DNA of 64,000 nucleotides, taken from an uncultured Clostridia bacterium (lineage in GTDB: Bacteria; Bacillota; Clostridia; TANB77; CAG-508). Numbering within the stretch: the stretch's first letter is position 1; each line of letters starts with the position of its first letter. Positions 50,464 to 60,012 of the stretch are shown here, in pieces. The notes beneath the pieces are model-generated. The model did not search any database and was not told the DNA's origin. It was given only the letters and a program-made list of their open reading frames with translations. The translations under genes were made by a program, and so were the position numbers. The stretch is from the NCBI GenBank assembly GCA_934167965.1, contig CAKPMJ010000005.1:1-64000 (forward strand), written 5' to 3'.

Positions 50464-52056
50464 ATGAACATTATGAAAAAGACTAACACAGCTGGACGGA
50501 GACTTGGCAGTATAATATTAGCATTTGTGCTAGTATTAGGAATGGCAACAAACGTATTTGCAGGATGGGAAACATACAATAGCGGTATTTCAACAAATGG
50601 AGTTTATTTGGAGGAAACTTGGGTTGGTGGCAAACAATGCATCAATTTTTGGAGAAATGGCCAATGGGTTAGAAATATTGCAGGCGAGGGTCATACACTT
50701 TGGGTAAATAGCATCCCTGTTTTGTATACTTTATATAATACAGGATATTGGTGCTATGACCAGTATGGAAATTGCTTTGCAATTGATAGTAACCAAAAAT
50801 TGCTGTTATGCAGAGTCAATAGTACAGGTTTTGTAGTAAATAATTCTATTACAGGTTGTACAGGTTTCGCGAGAGATAATAACAAAGTAGGTTATTTACT
50901 GTATACAAACCACGGAAATTACAATCTGTCGGATTTACTCAATGGTACAACAGGCAATACAAATTCAGGAACAAACATTACAAGTAATGCACCTTATAGT
51001 TATGATGATATTGTGACACAACATAATAATTATTATTGGTATAATTACAATGGAAGACAATTTGTATATAAAATTTTAGGGAATTGTTTATACTGTAATG
51101 ACAAATTAGTCACAAATAATGTTGATGAAATTGCTTTTGCTTATGGTAGTGTAATATATGTAACTAATTTGAGTCCCTCAAAAGTATATAAGATTTCTGT
51201 AGGAAAGGTAAATAATTCAACTCAAATTGGAACGAAGTTTAATGGATTTAACTATGATAGCAAAGGTTGGGTAATCAGTGTACAACTTGAAGGAAAAACT
51301 GTAAATGTAAACAGCAATTATGCTAATAGTAGTAATAACAACAACTATAATTATAATTACGATTATGGATATGATTATCCTTACGTAAAAATTTCGGGAG
51401 ACTATTATTACTACTATGCGAGCAAGTCAAAGTATTATCAGTATTATTTAAGAGGTTCGTCATTGTACTATAAAGGAACAGGAAATAGTAGAAGTGATAC
51501 GTTAATTTCTAATTCAGTGGATGAGATTACCTTTAATGATAATGGGTATATTGTATATGCCCTTTCATCAGGTAAAGTATACAAACTTGAAGTTGGTAAA
51601 ACATCTTCCTCGTATAAGAAACAAATAGGAACAAAATTTAGCTATTTTGACGAATATGATTATATGGGTGATGGATATTATGACACTAACGATAGGTATA
51701 TAAACTTTGATTATAGGTATGACACAGATGAAGATTACCCATATGTAGAGAAGTCTGGAAATTACTATTACTATTATAAGAGTAATACAAAAAACTATGA
51801 GTATTACTTGAAAAATTCTACATTGTATTATGATGACGAGAGACTAGAAACATCAGTTAAAGAAATTACTTTTTCTGATGAAGGGTACATTATTTACGCA
51901 ACAACTAGTGGTTATGTATATGCATATCCAGTGGGAAAAACAAGTTCTTCATATAGAAAATACATCGGAAAATATTTCGAATATTTTGATGATGATGACT
52001 ATATGAGTGATGGATACTATAACAAGTATGATGATTATGTAGATTTTGATTTTTAA
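50464..52056 (+). CDS. Secreted tyrosine-rich repeat protein 2
   Basis: This 530-residue protein has an N-in signal peptide (residues about 9-35, FVLVLGMATNVFAGW), the same N-terminal module as protein 1 (NFWRNGQWVRNIAGE, GYWCYDQYGNCFAID) and three repeat blocks (a degenerate one at about 180-300, and two clear ones at 310-410 and 420-530) rich in YYYYY, YYKYYL and VDEITF. The initiation site is AGGAATGAACATT then ATG at 50473, since AAGGA is upstream of both nearby ATGs; an annotated start at 50464 is less certain. Same unknown function as its paralogue. Confidence 0.75.
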   Translation: MNIMKKTNTAGRRLGSIILAFVLVLGMATNVFAGWETYNSGISTNGVYLEETWVGGKQCINFWRNGQWVRNIAGEGHTLWVNSIPVLYTLYNTGYWCYDQYGNCFAIDSNQKLLLCRVNSTGFVVNNSITGCTGFARDNNKVGYLLYTNHGNYNLSDLLNGTTGNTNSGTNITSNAPYSYDDIVTQHNNYYWYNYNGRQFVYKILGNCLYCNDKLVTNNVDEIAFAYGSVIYVTNLSPSKVYKISVGKVNNSTQIGTKFNGFNYDSKGWVISVQLEGKTVNVNSNYANSSNNNNYNYNYDYGYDYPYVKISGDYYYYYASKSKYYQYYLRGSSLYYKGTGNSRSDTLISNSVDEITFNDNGYIVYALSSGKVYKLEVGKTSSSYKKQIGTKFSYFDEYDYMGDGYYDTNDRYINFDYRYDTDEDYPYVEKSGNYYYYYKSNTKNYEYYLKNSTLYYDDERLETSVKEITFSDEGYIIYATTSGYVYAYPVGKTSSSYRKYIGKYFEYFDDDDYMSDGYYNKYDDYVDFDF

Positions 52057-52068
52057 ATTAACCTCAAG

Positions 52069-52095
52069 GCCGGGATTTATCCCGGCTATATTTAT
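52069..52095 (+). terminator. Terminator of tyrosine-rich gene 2
   Basis: GCCGGGAT (52069-52076) pairs with ATCCCGGC (52079-52086), followed by TATATTTATTTT. Confidence 0.7.
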
Positions 52096-52132
52096 TTTAC
52101 ATCCAAAAAAAGACAAAAAAAGTAAAAAAAAG

Positions 52133-52161
52133 TTGAAAAAATTTGGAATATAAGTTATAAT
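52133..52161 (+). promoter_or_regulatory. Promoter of the T4SS operon
   Basis: TTGAAA (52133-52138) and TATAAT (52156-52161) have 17-base spacing, about 30 bases before the first pilin gene. Confidence 0.7.
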
Positions 52162-52193
52162 TATGTTATAAGAGAAGAATTGTGGTGATTTTT

Positions 52194-52601
52194 ATGAAAA
52201 AAGTATTGAAAATAAGCACAGTATTAATTATAATAATAATGTTAATATTTATATCTAGTAAGACATTTGCTTTATATGATGATTTAGATAAATACAAGCC
52301 AGATGATCCTACAGTTGAAGAATCAAAGATGATAACAGAAAGAGCTGGTATTATATTGGGAACAGTAAGGAATATTGGAACAGTAGTAGCTGTTATTACT
52401 TTAATGATTATAGGATTTAAGTATATGTTAGGAAGTGTAGAAGAAAAATCAAAATATAAGGAAACATTACTACCATATGTTATTGGATGTGTTATATTAA
52501 TTGCCGGAACATCTTTAGTGTCATATATTTATGATTCTTTACATAAAGAAAATAATATTGAAGAATCTAGGATTGAGGTGGTAGTATGCGCAAGAAAATA
52601 A
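52194..52601 (+). CDS. VirB2-like T4SS pilin 1
   Basis: This 135-residue protein has a signal peptide (about 1-27), a short outer segment, a hydrophobic helix (NIGTVVAVITLMIIGFKYML), the positively/acid-mixed loop SVEEKSKYKET and a second helix (YVIGCVILIAGTSLV). The GSVEEK loop recurs in all three pilins. Such two-helix proteins form the conjugative pilus in Gram-positive T4SS. GTGGTG precedes the ATG at 52194. The next gene starts within its last codons. Confidence 0.8.
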   Translation: MKKVLKISTVLIIIIMLIFISSKTFALYDDLDKYKPDDPTVEESKMITERAGIILGTVRNIGTVVAVITLMIIGFKYMLGSVEEKSKYKETLLPYVIGCVILIAGTSLVSYIYDSLHKENNIEESRIEVVVCARK

Positions 52602-52975
52602 TGTTAGGGATAATTATAATACTAGTATTAATAAATATTTTTACTTTTACAAGTAAATCTTATGCAAAAGATACAAGTATTTCAGATATTTTCACAGGTG
52701 CTAAAGACTTTATGTCAAAAGGCGGAGATGTAACCGATGAACAAGAAAATAAATTGATAGCAACTTCAAATTTAATATATAATATATTACTTGTAATTGG
52801 AATTGGAGTGGCAGTAATAGTGTCTGGAGTATTAGGAATAAAATTTATGATTGGTTCAGTAGAAGAAAAAGCTCAAATAAAAGATCAATTAATTCCGTTT
52901 GTAATAGGATGTATTGTTGTATTTGGTGCTTTTGGAATATGGAAAATTGTAGTTGGAATGGCAAGAAGACTTTAA
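52586..52975 (+). CDS. VirB2-like T4SS pilin 2
   Basis: This 129-residue protein has a signal peptide (about 1-27), two membrane helices (LLVIGIGVAVIVSGVLGIKF and PFVIGCIVVFGAFGIW) and the loop GSVEEKAQIKDQ. It overlaps pilin 1 by 16 bases and has GAGGTGG upstream. It is a diverged paralogue of pilins 1 and 3. Confidence 0.8.
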   Translation: MRKKIMLGIIIILVLINIFTFTSKSYAKDTSISDIFTGAKDFMSKGGDVTDEQENKLIATSNLIYNILLVIGIGVAVIVSGVLGIKFMIGSVEEKAQIKDQLIPFVIGCIVVFGAFGIWKIVVGMARRL

Positions 52976-53048
52976 TAAATTAGTTATTAAAATTTACTTA
53001 GAAAACTAGGTAATTATAATATAAAATATATAAAAAGGAGGAATATAT

Positions 53049-53420
53049 ATGAAAAAAACATTTAAAATGTTGTTAATAGTAACATTGGTAACAATAATGA
53101 TTTTGAGCTTTGCATCAAGTGTTATAGCTGTAACGGGGACACCTACCACACCAAAAGAGGTACAAGATAATGCAGATTATTCTATGAGTGATAATACATT
53201 ATTAACTACTGCTGGAAAAGTAATAGGTGTAATTAGAAATATATCAGTTATTGCGGCTGTAATTATAATAATGGTTTTAGGTGTGAAATATATGATGGGA
53301 AGTGTTGAAGAAAAAGCAGAATACAAAAAATCATTCTTACCATTAATTATTGGTGTATTATGTGTAGTAGCTGCATCTTCAATTGCTGGATTTATATTTA
53401 ATTTGGCTGGAAGTAACTAA
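53049..53420 (+). CDS. VirB2-like T4SS pilin 3
   Basis: This 123-residue protein has a signal peptide (about 1-27, ILSFASSVIAVTG), helices ISVIAAVIIIMVLGVKYMM and PLIIGVLCVVAASSIAG, and loop GSVEEKAEYKKS. AAGGAGG precedes the ATG. A strong terminator follows at once, which would make the three pilins the most abundant transcript of the operon. Confidence 0.82.
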   Translation: MKKTFKMLLIVTLVTIMILSFASSVIAVTGTPTTPKEVQDNADYSMSDNTLLTTAGKVIGVIRNISVIAAVIIIMVLGVKYMMGSVEEKAEYKKSFLPLIIGVLCVVAASSIAGFIFNLAGSN

Positions 53421-53436
53421 TAAAATTTATACATAC

Positions 53437-53469
53437 AAGAATAGTTCATCACGAACTATTCTTTTTTTA
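53437..53469 (+). terminator. Terminator after pilin 3
   Basis: AAGAATAGTTC (53437-53447) pairs with GAACTATTCTT (53453-53463), then TTTTTT. It may attenuate transcription between pilins and secretion machinery. Confidence 0.85.
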
Positions 53470-53593
53470 TGTCCAAAAATATTACAAAAGTATTACAAAT
53501 AAACTTTTTTTCGATAAAATATATACAAAAAATAATGAATTATGATATAATAATATTGAATAATTGTGATTATAAGAAATGGGAGGAAATGCC

Positions 53594-53944
53594 ATGCAAA
53601 CATATGAAATACCAAGAAATTACAAAGGTGAAGGGAGAATATTATTTATATTTTCAACAAAAGCACTAATATATACAGTTATAGGAGTAGCGATAGGATT
53701 AATATTTTATTTTTTATTTAAAATGGTTAATCTATCAATGGTAGGATTTATTATAATGGGAATATTAGGACTATTAGGATTTGCAATAGGTACATTTAAA
53801 ATACCAGAAAGTAATACTTTTAGATTTACAAAGCTAACTGGAGGAGAAAATATAGACGATATAATAGTTAGATGGATAAAATTTAAGAAAAAATCAAATA
53901 AAGTATATGTTTATAAAGGATGGGAGGATACAAAAGATGAATAA
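53594..53944 (+). CDS. PrgI family (VirB3-like) T4SS membrane protein
   Basis: This 116-residue protein reads MQTYEIPRNYKGEGRILFIF with two adjacent helices (about 27-70) and a C-terminal soluble part. It matches the PrgI pattern (YExPRxxxxxxK, IDDIIxxW). PrgI precedes VirB4 in Gram-positive conjugation systems. GGGAGG stands before ATG 53594; a longer frame starts at 53579. The next ORF starts inside its last codons. Confidence 0.85.
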   Translation: MQTYEIPRNYKGEGRILFIFSTKALIYTVIGVAIGLIFYFLFKMVNLSMVGFIIMGILGLLGFAIGTFKIPESNTFRFTKLTGGENIDDIIVRWIKFKKKSNKVYVYKGWEDTKDE

Positions 53945-55151
53945 TGATACAATGTCAACAATATTTCTAATAGCAGTTTCGATATTATTTATGCTATTAA
54001 TTGTTTTAGTGGTAGTACTTTTATTTATAAATAGAAAAGAAAAAGAAGGACCTAAAAAGAAAAAAAATAACATAGATAATGAACCAGAAGAAAAAACAAC
54101 AGAAAAATCATATAATAAGCAATCTATATTCAAATTTATGAATTTTGATAAAATAGAAGATAATATGATTATTCAAAAAGCAGGAAAAAGATATCTTATG
54201 GTAATTGAATGCCAAGGTATTAATTATGACTTAATGTCTGGACTAGAAAAAAATAGTGTTGAACAGGGATTTTTACAATTCTTAAATACATTAAGACATA
54301 AAATACAAATATATGTACAAACAAGAACAGTAAATTTAACATCTAGTATAGACTCATATAAAGAAAAGATAAGAGATATCTATTTTGAGTTATCGGAAAA
54401 ACAATCAAAATATAATCAAGATGTAGCATCAGGAATGTATACTGAAAAAGAACTTGCTAAAGAAAGAATGGAAGTTATTAGATTAAGAAACCTTTATGAA
54501 TATGGAGCAGATATTGTAACAAACACAGAAAGAATGAGTTTAAATAAAAACATATTAAGTAAATTTTATTATATAATAATTCCATACTATCCAGAAGATT
54601 TGTCAAGTGATGATTATGATAAAAGCGAAATAAAGAATATAGCATTTTCAGAGTTGTACACAAAATCACAAGGTATAATAAATTCATTAGGAGTGTGTGG
54701 AGTTAAAGGAAAAATACTAGATTCAATAGAATTGTCGGAATTATTATATTCTGCTTATAATAGAGACGAATCAGAGGCATTTTCATTACAGAGAGCATTA
54801 GGAGCAGGATTTGAAGAGATGTATTCTACAGCACCAAATGTACTAGATAAGAGAATGAAAGAATTAGATAAAAAGATTGAAGCAGAAGCTACAGCAAAGG
54901 CAAATAAATTTATATTTGATGCTATAGAAGAAAATGAAAAGAGTAGCAAAGTAAAAGAGAAAGAAGCAGCATTAGATGATTTAATAGATCAAATGGCAAT
55001 GGAAATAATAGAAGAGAATAAACAATATATTGGAAATGACATTGCAGAACAAGCTATTAAGGATATAGAACAAGCAAAGACAAAAGAGAAGGGAGGAGTA
55101 ACAGATGGCAAAAAAACAACAAGAAAGAGAAAAACTACAAAATCAGAATGA
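53937..55151 (+). CDS. VirB4 N-terminal protein (split form), membrane anchored
   Basis: This 404-residue protein has one transmembrane helix (about 10-32), a Lys-rich linker, then a globular part (IFKFMNFDKIEDNMIIQKAGKRYLM, ECQGINYDLMSG, KIQIYVQTRTVNL) matching the N-terminal region normally fused to the VirB4 ATPase. It lacks Walker motifs. The C-terminus is a charged tail (TDGKKTTRKRKTTKSE). GGGAGG precedes ATG 53937. It overlaps the ATPase gene by 47 bases. The split may have arisen by fission of virB4, or this may be its normal state in this lineage. Confidence 0.78.
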   Translation: MNNDTMSTIFLIAVSILFMLLIVLVVVLLFINRKEKEGPKKKKNNIDNEPEEKTTEKSYNKQSIFKFMNFDKIEDNMIIQKAGKRYLMVIECQGINYDLMSGLEKNSVEQGFLQFLNTLRHKIQIYVQTRTVNLTSSIDSYKEKIRDIYFELSEKQSKYNQDVASGMYTEKELAKERMEVIRLRNLYEYGADIVTNTERMSLNKNILSKFYYIIIPYYPEDLSSDDYDKSEIKNIAFSELYTKSQGIINSLGVCGVKGKILDSIELSELLYSAYNRDESEAFSLQRALGAGFEEMYSTAPNVLDKRMKELDKKIEAEATAKANKFIFDAIEENEKSSKVKEKEAALDDLIDQMAMEIIEENKQYIGNDIAEQAIKDIEQAKTKEKGGVTDGKKTTRKRKTTKSE

Positions 55152-57060
55152 GGATATGGAAGAAACAAGAGTGTTACGTAAAAAATCATTAAAAGAATTG
55201 ATTGCACCATCAGGAATAGATGCTTCTAATATAGATCATTTGGAAATAATATCTAATACAAAAAGATATGCTAGAAGTTTCTTCGTATCATCTCTTCCAA
55301 GAATGTGTACATTCCCAGAATTATTTAGGGATATGTATATGTTTGGAGATATCAATACATCTATATATATAAACCCAATAAAAGAAGAAAGATCACAAAA
55401 TGAATTAAATAGAGTAATAAATGAATTGGAAACAGAAAGAATTGTTGCAATTGACAAAGGAAATATAAATAGAGAAAGTGTACTTTCAAGAAAAAGGTTA
55501 GAAGCAGAACAATTAAGAGATGAAATTGCAGCAGGATTTAATAAATTATTTGAAGCTTCAATAATATCAACCATTTTTACATATAGTTTAGAGGAATTAG
55601 ATAGAAATACTAAATTATTATCTTCAGAAATGTCAAAAACTTTAGTTGGTGTAAAAAATGCATGGGGATTACAAGAAGAAGCATTTCAATCTAATTTACC
55701 ATTTATGGATGACCAAATAAGAAAAGTACATACATTTGACAGAAATTCAATGGGAACAGTATTTCCATTTGTAACTTCTGAAGTAGGACATCCAACAGGT
55801 GTACCATTAGGATTTAATAAACAAACAGGAACACCGATATTATTTGATAATTTCCATTCATCACTTACAAATTATAATATGGTTATATTTGCTAAGTCGG
55901 GTGCAGGAAAATCAGTAACAATGAAAACATTAATTTCAAGGTCTTCAGTTCTTATGGGAATAGAGAGTTTAGCATTAGATGCTGAAGGAGAGTATACTAT
56001 AGTTGCAGAAAGTTTAGGAGGAATAAACGTTGTTATAAGTCCTAATTCTAATACAATTATAAACTTATTTGATATAGAACCAGAAATGACAAAAGACGAA
56101 ATAACAGGAAGAGAAAGAGCAATTTTAAACGTAGAAAACAAAGTTGAGGATGTTACTCAAGCCTTACTTACAATGGCAAGAGGTAGTACAAGAAGTGATG
56201 AGGTTAACGAGCTTACAAAGCAAATTATAGCTGAATCAGTTGCAGAGGAATATGCAGCACTTGGTATAACAAGTGATCCACAAAGTTTATATAAAGACAT
56301 AAAAGAAAACATGATAAAAAGGGATATTTTTAGTAAAGAGAAAAAAGATATGCCAACAATTGGATCATGGTATAGAAGAATGACAAGAAAAGCACAAGAA
56401 AATACAAATAGTGATTATCAATATCATTACAGCTATTTATTAAAAGTTATGAAACAATATACAAGAGAGTATGATGGACAAATGGCTTATTTTGATGGAC
56501 AATCTACATTTGAGTTGTTAGAGGGATCACCTTTTATAAACTTAGATATTTCTCAATTAGAGGAAAGATTTGCAAGACCACTTGCTCAACAAATATTACT
56601 TTCTTGGATTTGGGAAAAGTTTGTTAAGAAAAACAGTGAAGATAGGAGGAAAGCGACAAAGAAAAGAGTTTTGGTAGATGAGGCATGGATGTTATTACCA
56701 TATCCAGAAGCAGTAGATTTCTTAAATAAGATGGCAAGACGTGCCAGAAAGAGAAATGTTTCACTTGCAATTATTTCTCAAAGATTTCAAGATTTTTATG
56801 AAAAACCAGAAGCACAAGCAGTACTTACATCTTCAGATACGAAACTATTTTTAGCACAAGATAAAGCAGAGATTCAGTATTTAAAAGAAGTATTTAAACT
56901 TTCAGAAGGAGAGGCTAATTTCTTAGTTACTTGCCAAAAAGGTGAAGGTTTGTTTAAAGTTGGAGCTGATTCTGCAATTTTAAAGATTATGCCAACGAAA
57001 AAAGAGTTTGAATTTGTTGAAACTAATTTAAACAAGATTGCAAATAGAAATAATAGTTAA
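55105..57060 (+). CDS. virB4: VirB4-family T4SS ATPase (C-terminal part)
   Basis: This 651-residue protein has an N-terminal core (RYARSFFVSSLPRMCTFPEL), a coiled segment, then P-loop ATPase Walker A FAKSGAGKSVTMKTL (about 263), Walker B KRVLVDEAWMLLPYPEA (about 522) and RRARKRNVSLAIISQRFQDF. It resembles VirB4/TraC proteins that power pilus assembly and substrate transfer. The start overlaps the preceding gene; GGGAGG lies before ATG 55105. It has no N-terminal membrane domain of its own, supporting functional pairing with the split partner. Confidence 0.9.
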   Translation: MAKKQQEREKLQNQNEDMEETRVLRKKSLKELIAPSGIDASNIDHLEIISNTKRYARSFFVSSLPRMCTFPELFRDMYMFGDINTSIYINPIKEERSQNELNRVINELETERIVAIDKGNINRESVLSRKRLEAEQLRDEIAAGFNKLFEASIISTIFTYSLEELDRNTKLLSSEMSKTLVGVKNAWGLQEEAFQSNLPFMDDQIRKVHTFDRNSMGTVFPFVTSEVGHPTGVPLGFNKQTGTPILFDNFHSSLTNYNMVIFAKSGAGKSVTMKTLISRSSVLMGIESLALDAEGEYTIVAESLGGINVVISPNSNTIINLFDIEPEMTKDEITGRERAILNVENKVEDVTQALLTMARGSTRSDEVNELTKQIIAESVAEEYAALGITSDPQSLYKDIKENMIKRDIFSKEKKDMPTIGSWYRRMTRKAQENTNSDYQYHYSYLLKVMKQYTREYDGQMAYFDGQSTFELLEGSPFINLDISQLEERFARPLAQQILLSWIWEKFVKKNSEDRRKATKKRVLVDEAWMLLPYPEAVDFLNKMARRARKRNVSLAIISQRFQDFYEKPEAQAVLTSSDTKLFLAQDKAEIQYLKEVFKLSEGEANFLVTCQKGEGLFKVGADSAILKIMPTKKEFEFVETNLNKIANRNNS

Positions 57061-57075
57061 TTGAGGTGAAAAGAT

Positions 57076-59991
57076 ATGAACTTTAAGAGTTTAATGAAAA
57101 AAGTTTCAATAGTTTTGGTATGTTTAATGATGTTTAGCTTTTGCTCACCAAAAGTTGCAAAAGCAGCAGGAGAAGGAGAAGACGGAATAGGTGGCAAATT
57201 ATTAAATCCAGTAATGTCACTAGTTGTATCTTTAGGTGATGGTATAATGTCATTAATACAAAGAGTTGTTGCAGGAATTGAAAATACTTTTACAGAAGTA
57301 AGTACAGTGGAGCAAAATCAAGCATGGTATGAAAAAACATGGAATTGGATAAAAGATAAGTGGGGATATATTGCTGGTGCAACATTGATAATTGTTGGAG
57401 TTGCTATAGCAGCATTTACAGGAGGACTAGGAAGTGGGGCAACTGTAATTTTAGCAAAAATAGGAGCAGGATTGATTTTTGCGGCAGCAGCAAGTGGAGC
57501 CGCAGCATGTGTAGTTTATCAATATGATACAAATTTAAAAAGTGGACAGTTACCGGATAAATTAGTTTTACCAACTTATTCAATCACGGTTAAGAATATT
57601 TTTTCAAATCAAATACCACTTTTAGATGTTGATTTTTTTAATCCTTCAGATAATAAAACAATAAAGTACGTAGATAATGATGGAAATACTCAAACAGCTG
57701 AATTATTTTCTACAGCAGGAAAATTACAAAAAACAATATCTAAGTGGTATAAGAGATTAAGAGATATTGCAGTTGTAGCATTATTGTCAATATTAGTATA
57801 TATTGGTATTAGAATTTTGATTTCTAGTACATCTAATGATAAGGCAAAATACAAACAAATGATAGTAGATTGGATTGTGGCATTATGTTTATTGTTTACA
57901 ATGCAATACATTATGTCATTTTCAAATATACTAGCTGATAAGATTATAGAGCTTGCAAGTTCTATAAATACAAATACGTACGACACTAATGAGATAAAAT
58001 CGAAAGTTAATGCTAACCCTGAAAAGATTCAGGAAGGTTTTGAAACTTTTACCATAAGTGATGAAACTACGGTTAATAACATATATAAACTTTTTGTTGA
58101 AACTTGGGCTGAAGAAAATGGCAAAGAAGAATCAGCAGCACCTATGTACAAATTTTTTATAAATGATGATTCTGGAAAGCGTACTTTTGTATGGCCGGCA
58201 GAAGATGAAATGGCTCAGGTTAGAATGAGAATGCAAATATTGTATAATGGTGGTCAAACATGGGAAAGCATAGGATATAAAATCATTTATGCTGTGTTAG
58301 TAGTTTTTACATGTACATTCTTATTTACATATGTAAGAAGGGTTTTATATATGGCTTTTCTTACAATGATTGCACCATTAGTTGCAATGACATATCCGTT
58401 AGATAAAATAAATGATGGAAAAGCGCAAGCTTTTGATAAATGGATAAAGGAGTATATATTTAACCTTTTAATACAACCGATGCATTTAGTATTATATACA
58501 GTATTAATTGGCTCTGCAATGGATTTAGCTTCAACTAATATAATATATGTAGTGTGTGCTTTAGGGTTTATGATTCCAGCAGAAAAATTACTTCGTAGTT
58601 TCTTTGGATTTGAAAAAGCTCATACACCTGGTTTATTAGCAGGACCAGCAGGAGCAGCAATGATGATGAGCGGAATGAATAAACTGTTAGGACGCGGACC
58701 AAAAGGAGGACGTGATAATTATGGGAAAGGTGGAAATTCTAATTCTGAAAAGGATGATGATAAAGTAAAAACTCATAAAAGTTTTGATACTGATGAAGCA
58801 TTTGGAGGAAAGGCATTATCTGATAAAAACGATAATAGTAAACAAGAAGAAGATTCTAGTATTAGCTTAGATGAAAACGGTGAAGAAGATTCTAGGGTTA
58901 ATTTGGATGAAAATAGTGAAGAGGAAAAGACAGATTTACAAAAAATGTCTGATGCGGATTATGAAGATAATTGGTTAGGTGCAGATAATAATGAGATTCA
59001 AACACTGGAAGCAAATGCAAGAGATGCATATGGTGATGGTGAAGGAATGAAATATACAGATGAAGAGATGGAAGGAATTTTGAGGGATAGCGGTTATAGT
59101 GATGAAGAAATTGCTGAATATATGAAAGACTATAATAAAGATGACAGTAATGATAACTTAGATGAGAATATTCAACAAGAATCACAACCAGATACAAATG
59201 CCGCAAATAAAGATAATGAAGAAGACCAAAATTACAAATCAAAGGGAAGCATAAAAAAAGCTATTACAAGGGCAGGTAGAATGTATTCAGATGGTATGGG
59301 CAATAAAATAGCAAACAAAGTTAACAATGCACACCTTGGAAGAAGAGCAATTAGGATAGCTGGAGGAGCTGCTTTGGGTGCAGCAGCAGGAACTGTTGGG
59401 GTGGTTGCAGGTATAGCTTCAGGTGATCCATCAAAAGCCTTTCAATATACAACAGCTGGTATAGCAGCAGGATATAAAGCTGGTTCAGGAGTTGGAAATA
59501 AAATAGCAAATATTCCAAAATCTTTATCAGTAGAAGGTGTTGGAAAGAAATTTAAAGAAGAATATTATGGAAAAAAAGTTTATCAAGATAAACAAATAGA
59601 AAAAGCTACAAAAGAAAAACAGCATGATTTAGAATTAAAATATAAGCTAGAGGATGAATATGGAAAAGAGATAGCAAAAAAATATATGAAAAATTTTATA
59701 CCAGAAGTTACAAAGTATGGCATTGATGATAATAAAACTATAGCTGCCATGATAGAAATGCAAGAGAAGAAAGGGTACACAGAAAAAGAAACAATTGCTG
59801 CAGCATTAATATCTGAAAGAGACCTTGATGGCAGAGATTATAATACAAGAAGTGGTAAAACTAAAAAAGAGTTTTCAGACACAATAAGAAAAAGAGGAGA
59901 AGAAAGAAGTTTAAAAGGAGATAATTTAAATAATTTTGTAAATAAGCAAATAGAAGCAGTAAAAGATTTAGATAATATTAGGTATAAATAA
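57076..59991 (+). CDS. VirB6/TrbL-like T4SS membrane protein, 971 aa
   Basis: Signal peptide (1-31, CLMMFSFCSPKVAKA), helices at about 97-160, 232-255, 265-290 and a polytopic block (about 395-505, RRVLYMAFLTMIAPLVAMTY), then a long soluble tail: an acidic, Asp/Asn-rich stretch (about 540-720) and a helical Gly/Ala region followed by a charged coiled tail. The layout is VirB6-like. TTGAGG lies before the ATG. The long acidic tail is unusual and may bind partners in the cytoplasm (inference). Confidence 0.8.
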   Translation: MNFKSLMKKVSIVLVCLMMFSFCSPKVAKAAGEGEDGIGGKLLNPVMSLVVSLGDGIMSLIQRVVAGIENTFTEVSTVEQNQAWYEKTWNWIKDKWGYIAGATLIIVGVAIAAFTGGLGSGATVILAKIGAGLIFAAAASGAAACVVYQYDTNLKSGQLPDKLVLPTYSITVKNIFSNQIPLLDVDFFNPSDNKTIKYVDNDGNTQTAELFSTAGKLQKTISKWYKRLRDIAVVALLSILVYIGIRILISSTSNDKAKYKQMIVDWIVALCLLFTMQYIMSFSNILADKIIELASSINTNTYDTNEIKSKVNANPEKIQEGFETFTISDETTVNNIYKLFVETWAEENGKEESAAPMYKFFINDDSGKRTFVWPAEDEMAQVRMRMQILYNGGQTWESIGYKIIYAVLVVFTCTFLFTYVRRVLYMAFLTMIAPLVAMTYPLDKINDGKAQAFDKWIKEYIFNLLIQPMHLVLYTVLIGSAMDLASTNIIYVVCALGFMIPAEKLLRSFFGFEKAHTPGLLAGPAGAAMMMSGMNKLLGRGPKGGRDNYGKGGNSNSEKDDDKVKTHKSFDTDEAFGGKALSDKNDNSKQEEDSSISLDENGEEDSRVNLDENSEEEKTDLQKMSDADYEDNWLGADNNEIQTLEANARDAYGDGEGMKYTDEEMEGILRDSGYSDEEIAEYMKDYNKDDSNDNLDENIQQESQPDTNAANKDNEEDQNYKSKGSIKKAITRAGRMYSDGMGNKIANKVNNAHLGRRAIRIAGGAALGAAAGTVGVVAGIASGDPSKAFQYTTAGIAAGYKAGSGVGNKIANIPKSLSVEGVGKKFKEEYYGKKVYQDKQIEKATKEKQHDLELKYKLEDEYGKEIAKKYMKNFIPEVTKYGIDDNKTIAAMIEMQEKKGYTEKETIAAALISERDLDGRDYNTRSGKTKKEFSDTIRKRGEERSLKGDNLNNFVNKQIEAVKDLDNIRYK

Positions 59992-60012
59992 AATATTAGG
60001 AGGATTATAATT

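Noticed and set aside
56750..56775. parS-like TGTTTCAC in the virB4 gene
   Set aside because: Only one half matches and it lies in conserved coding sequence.
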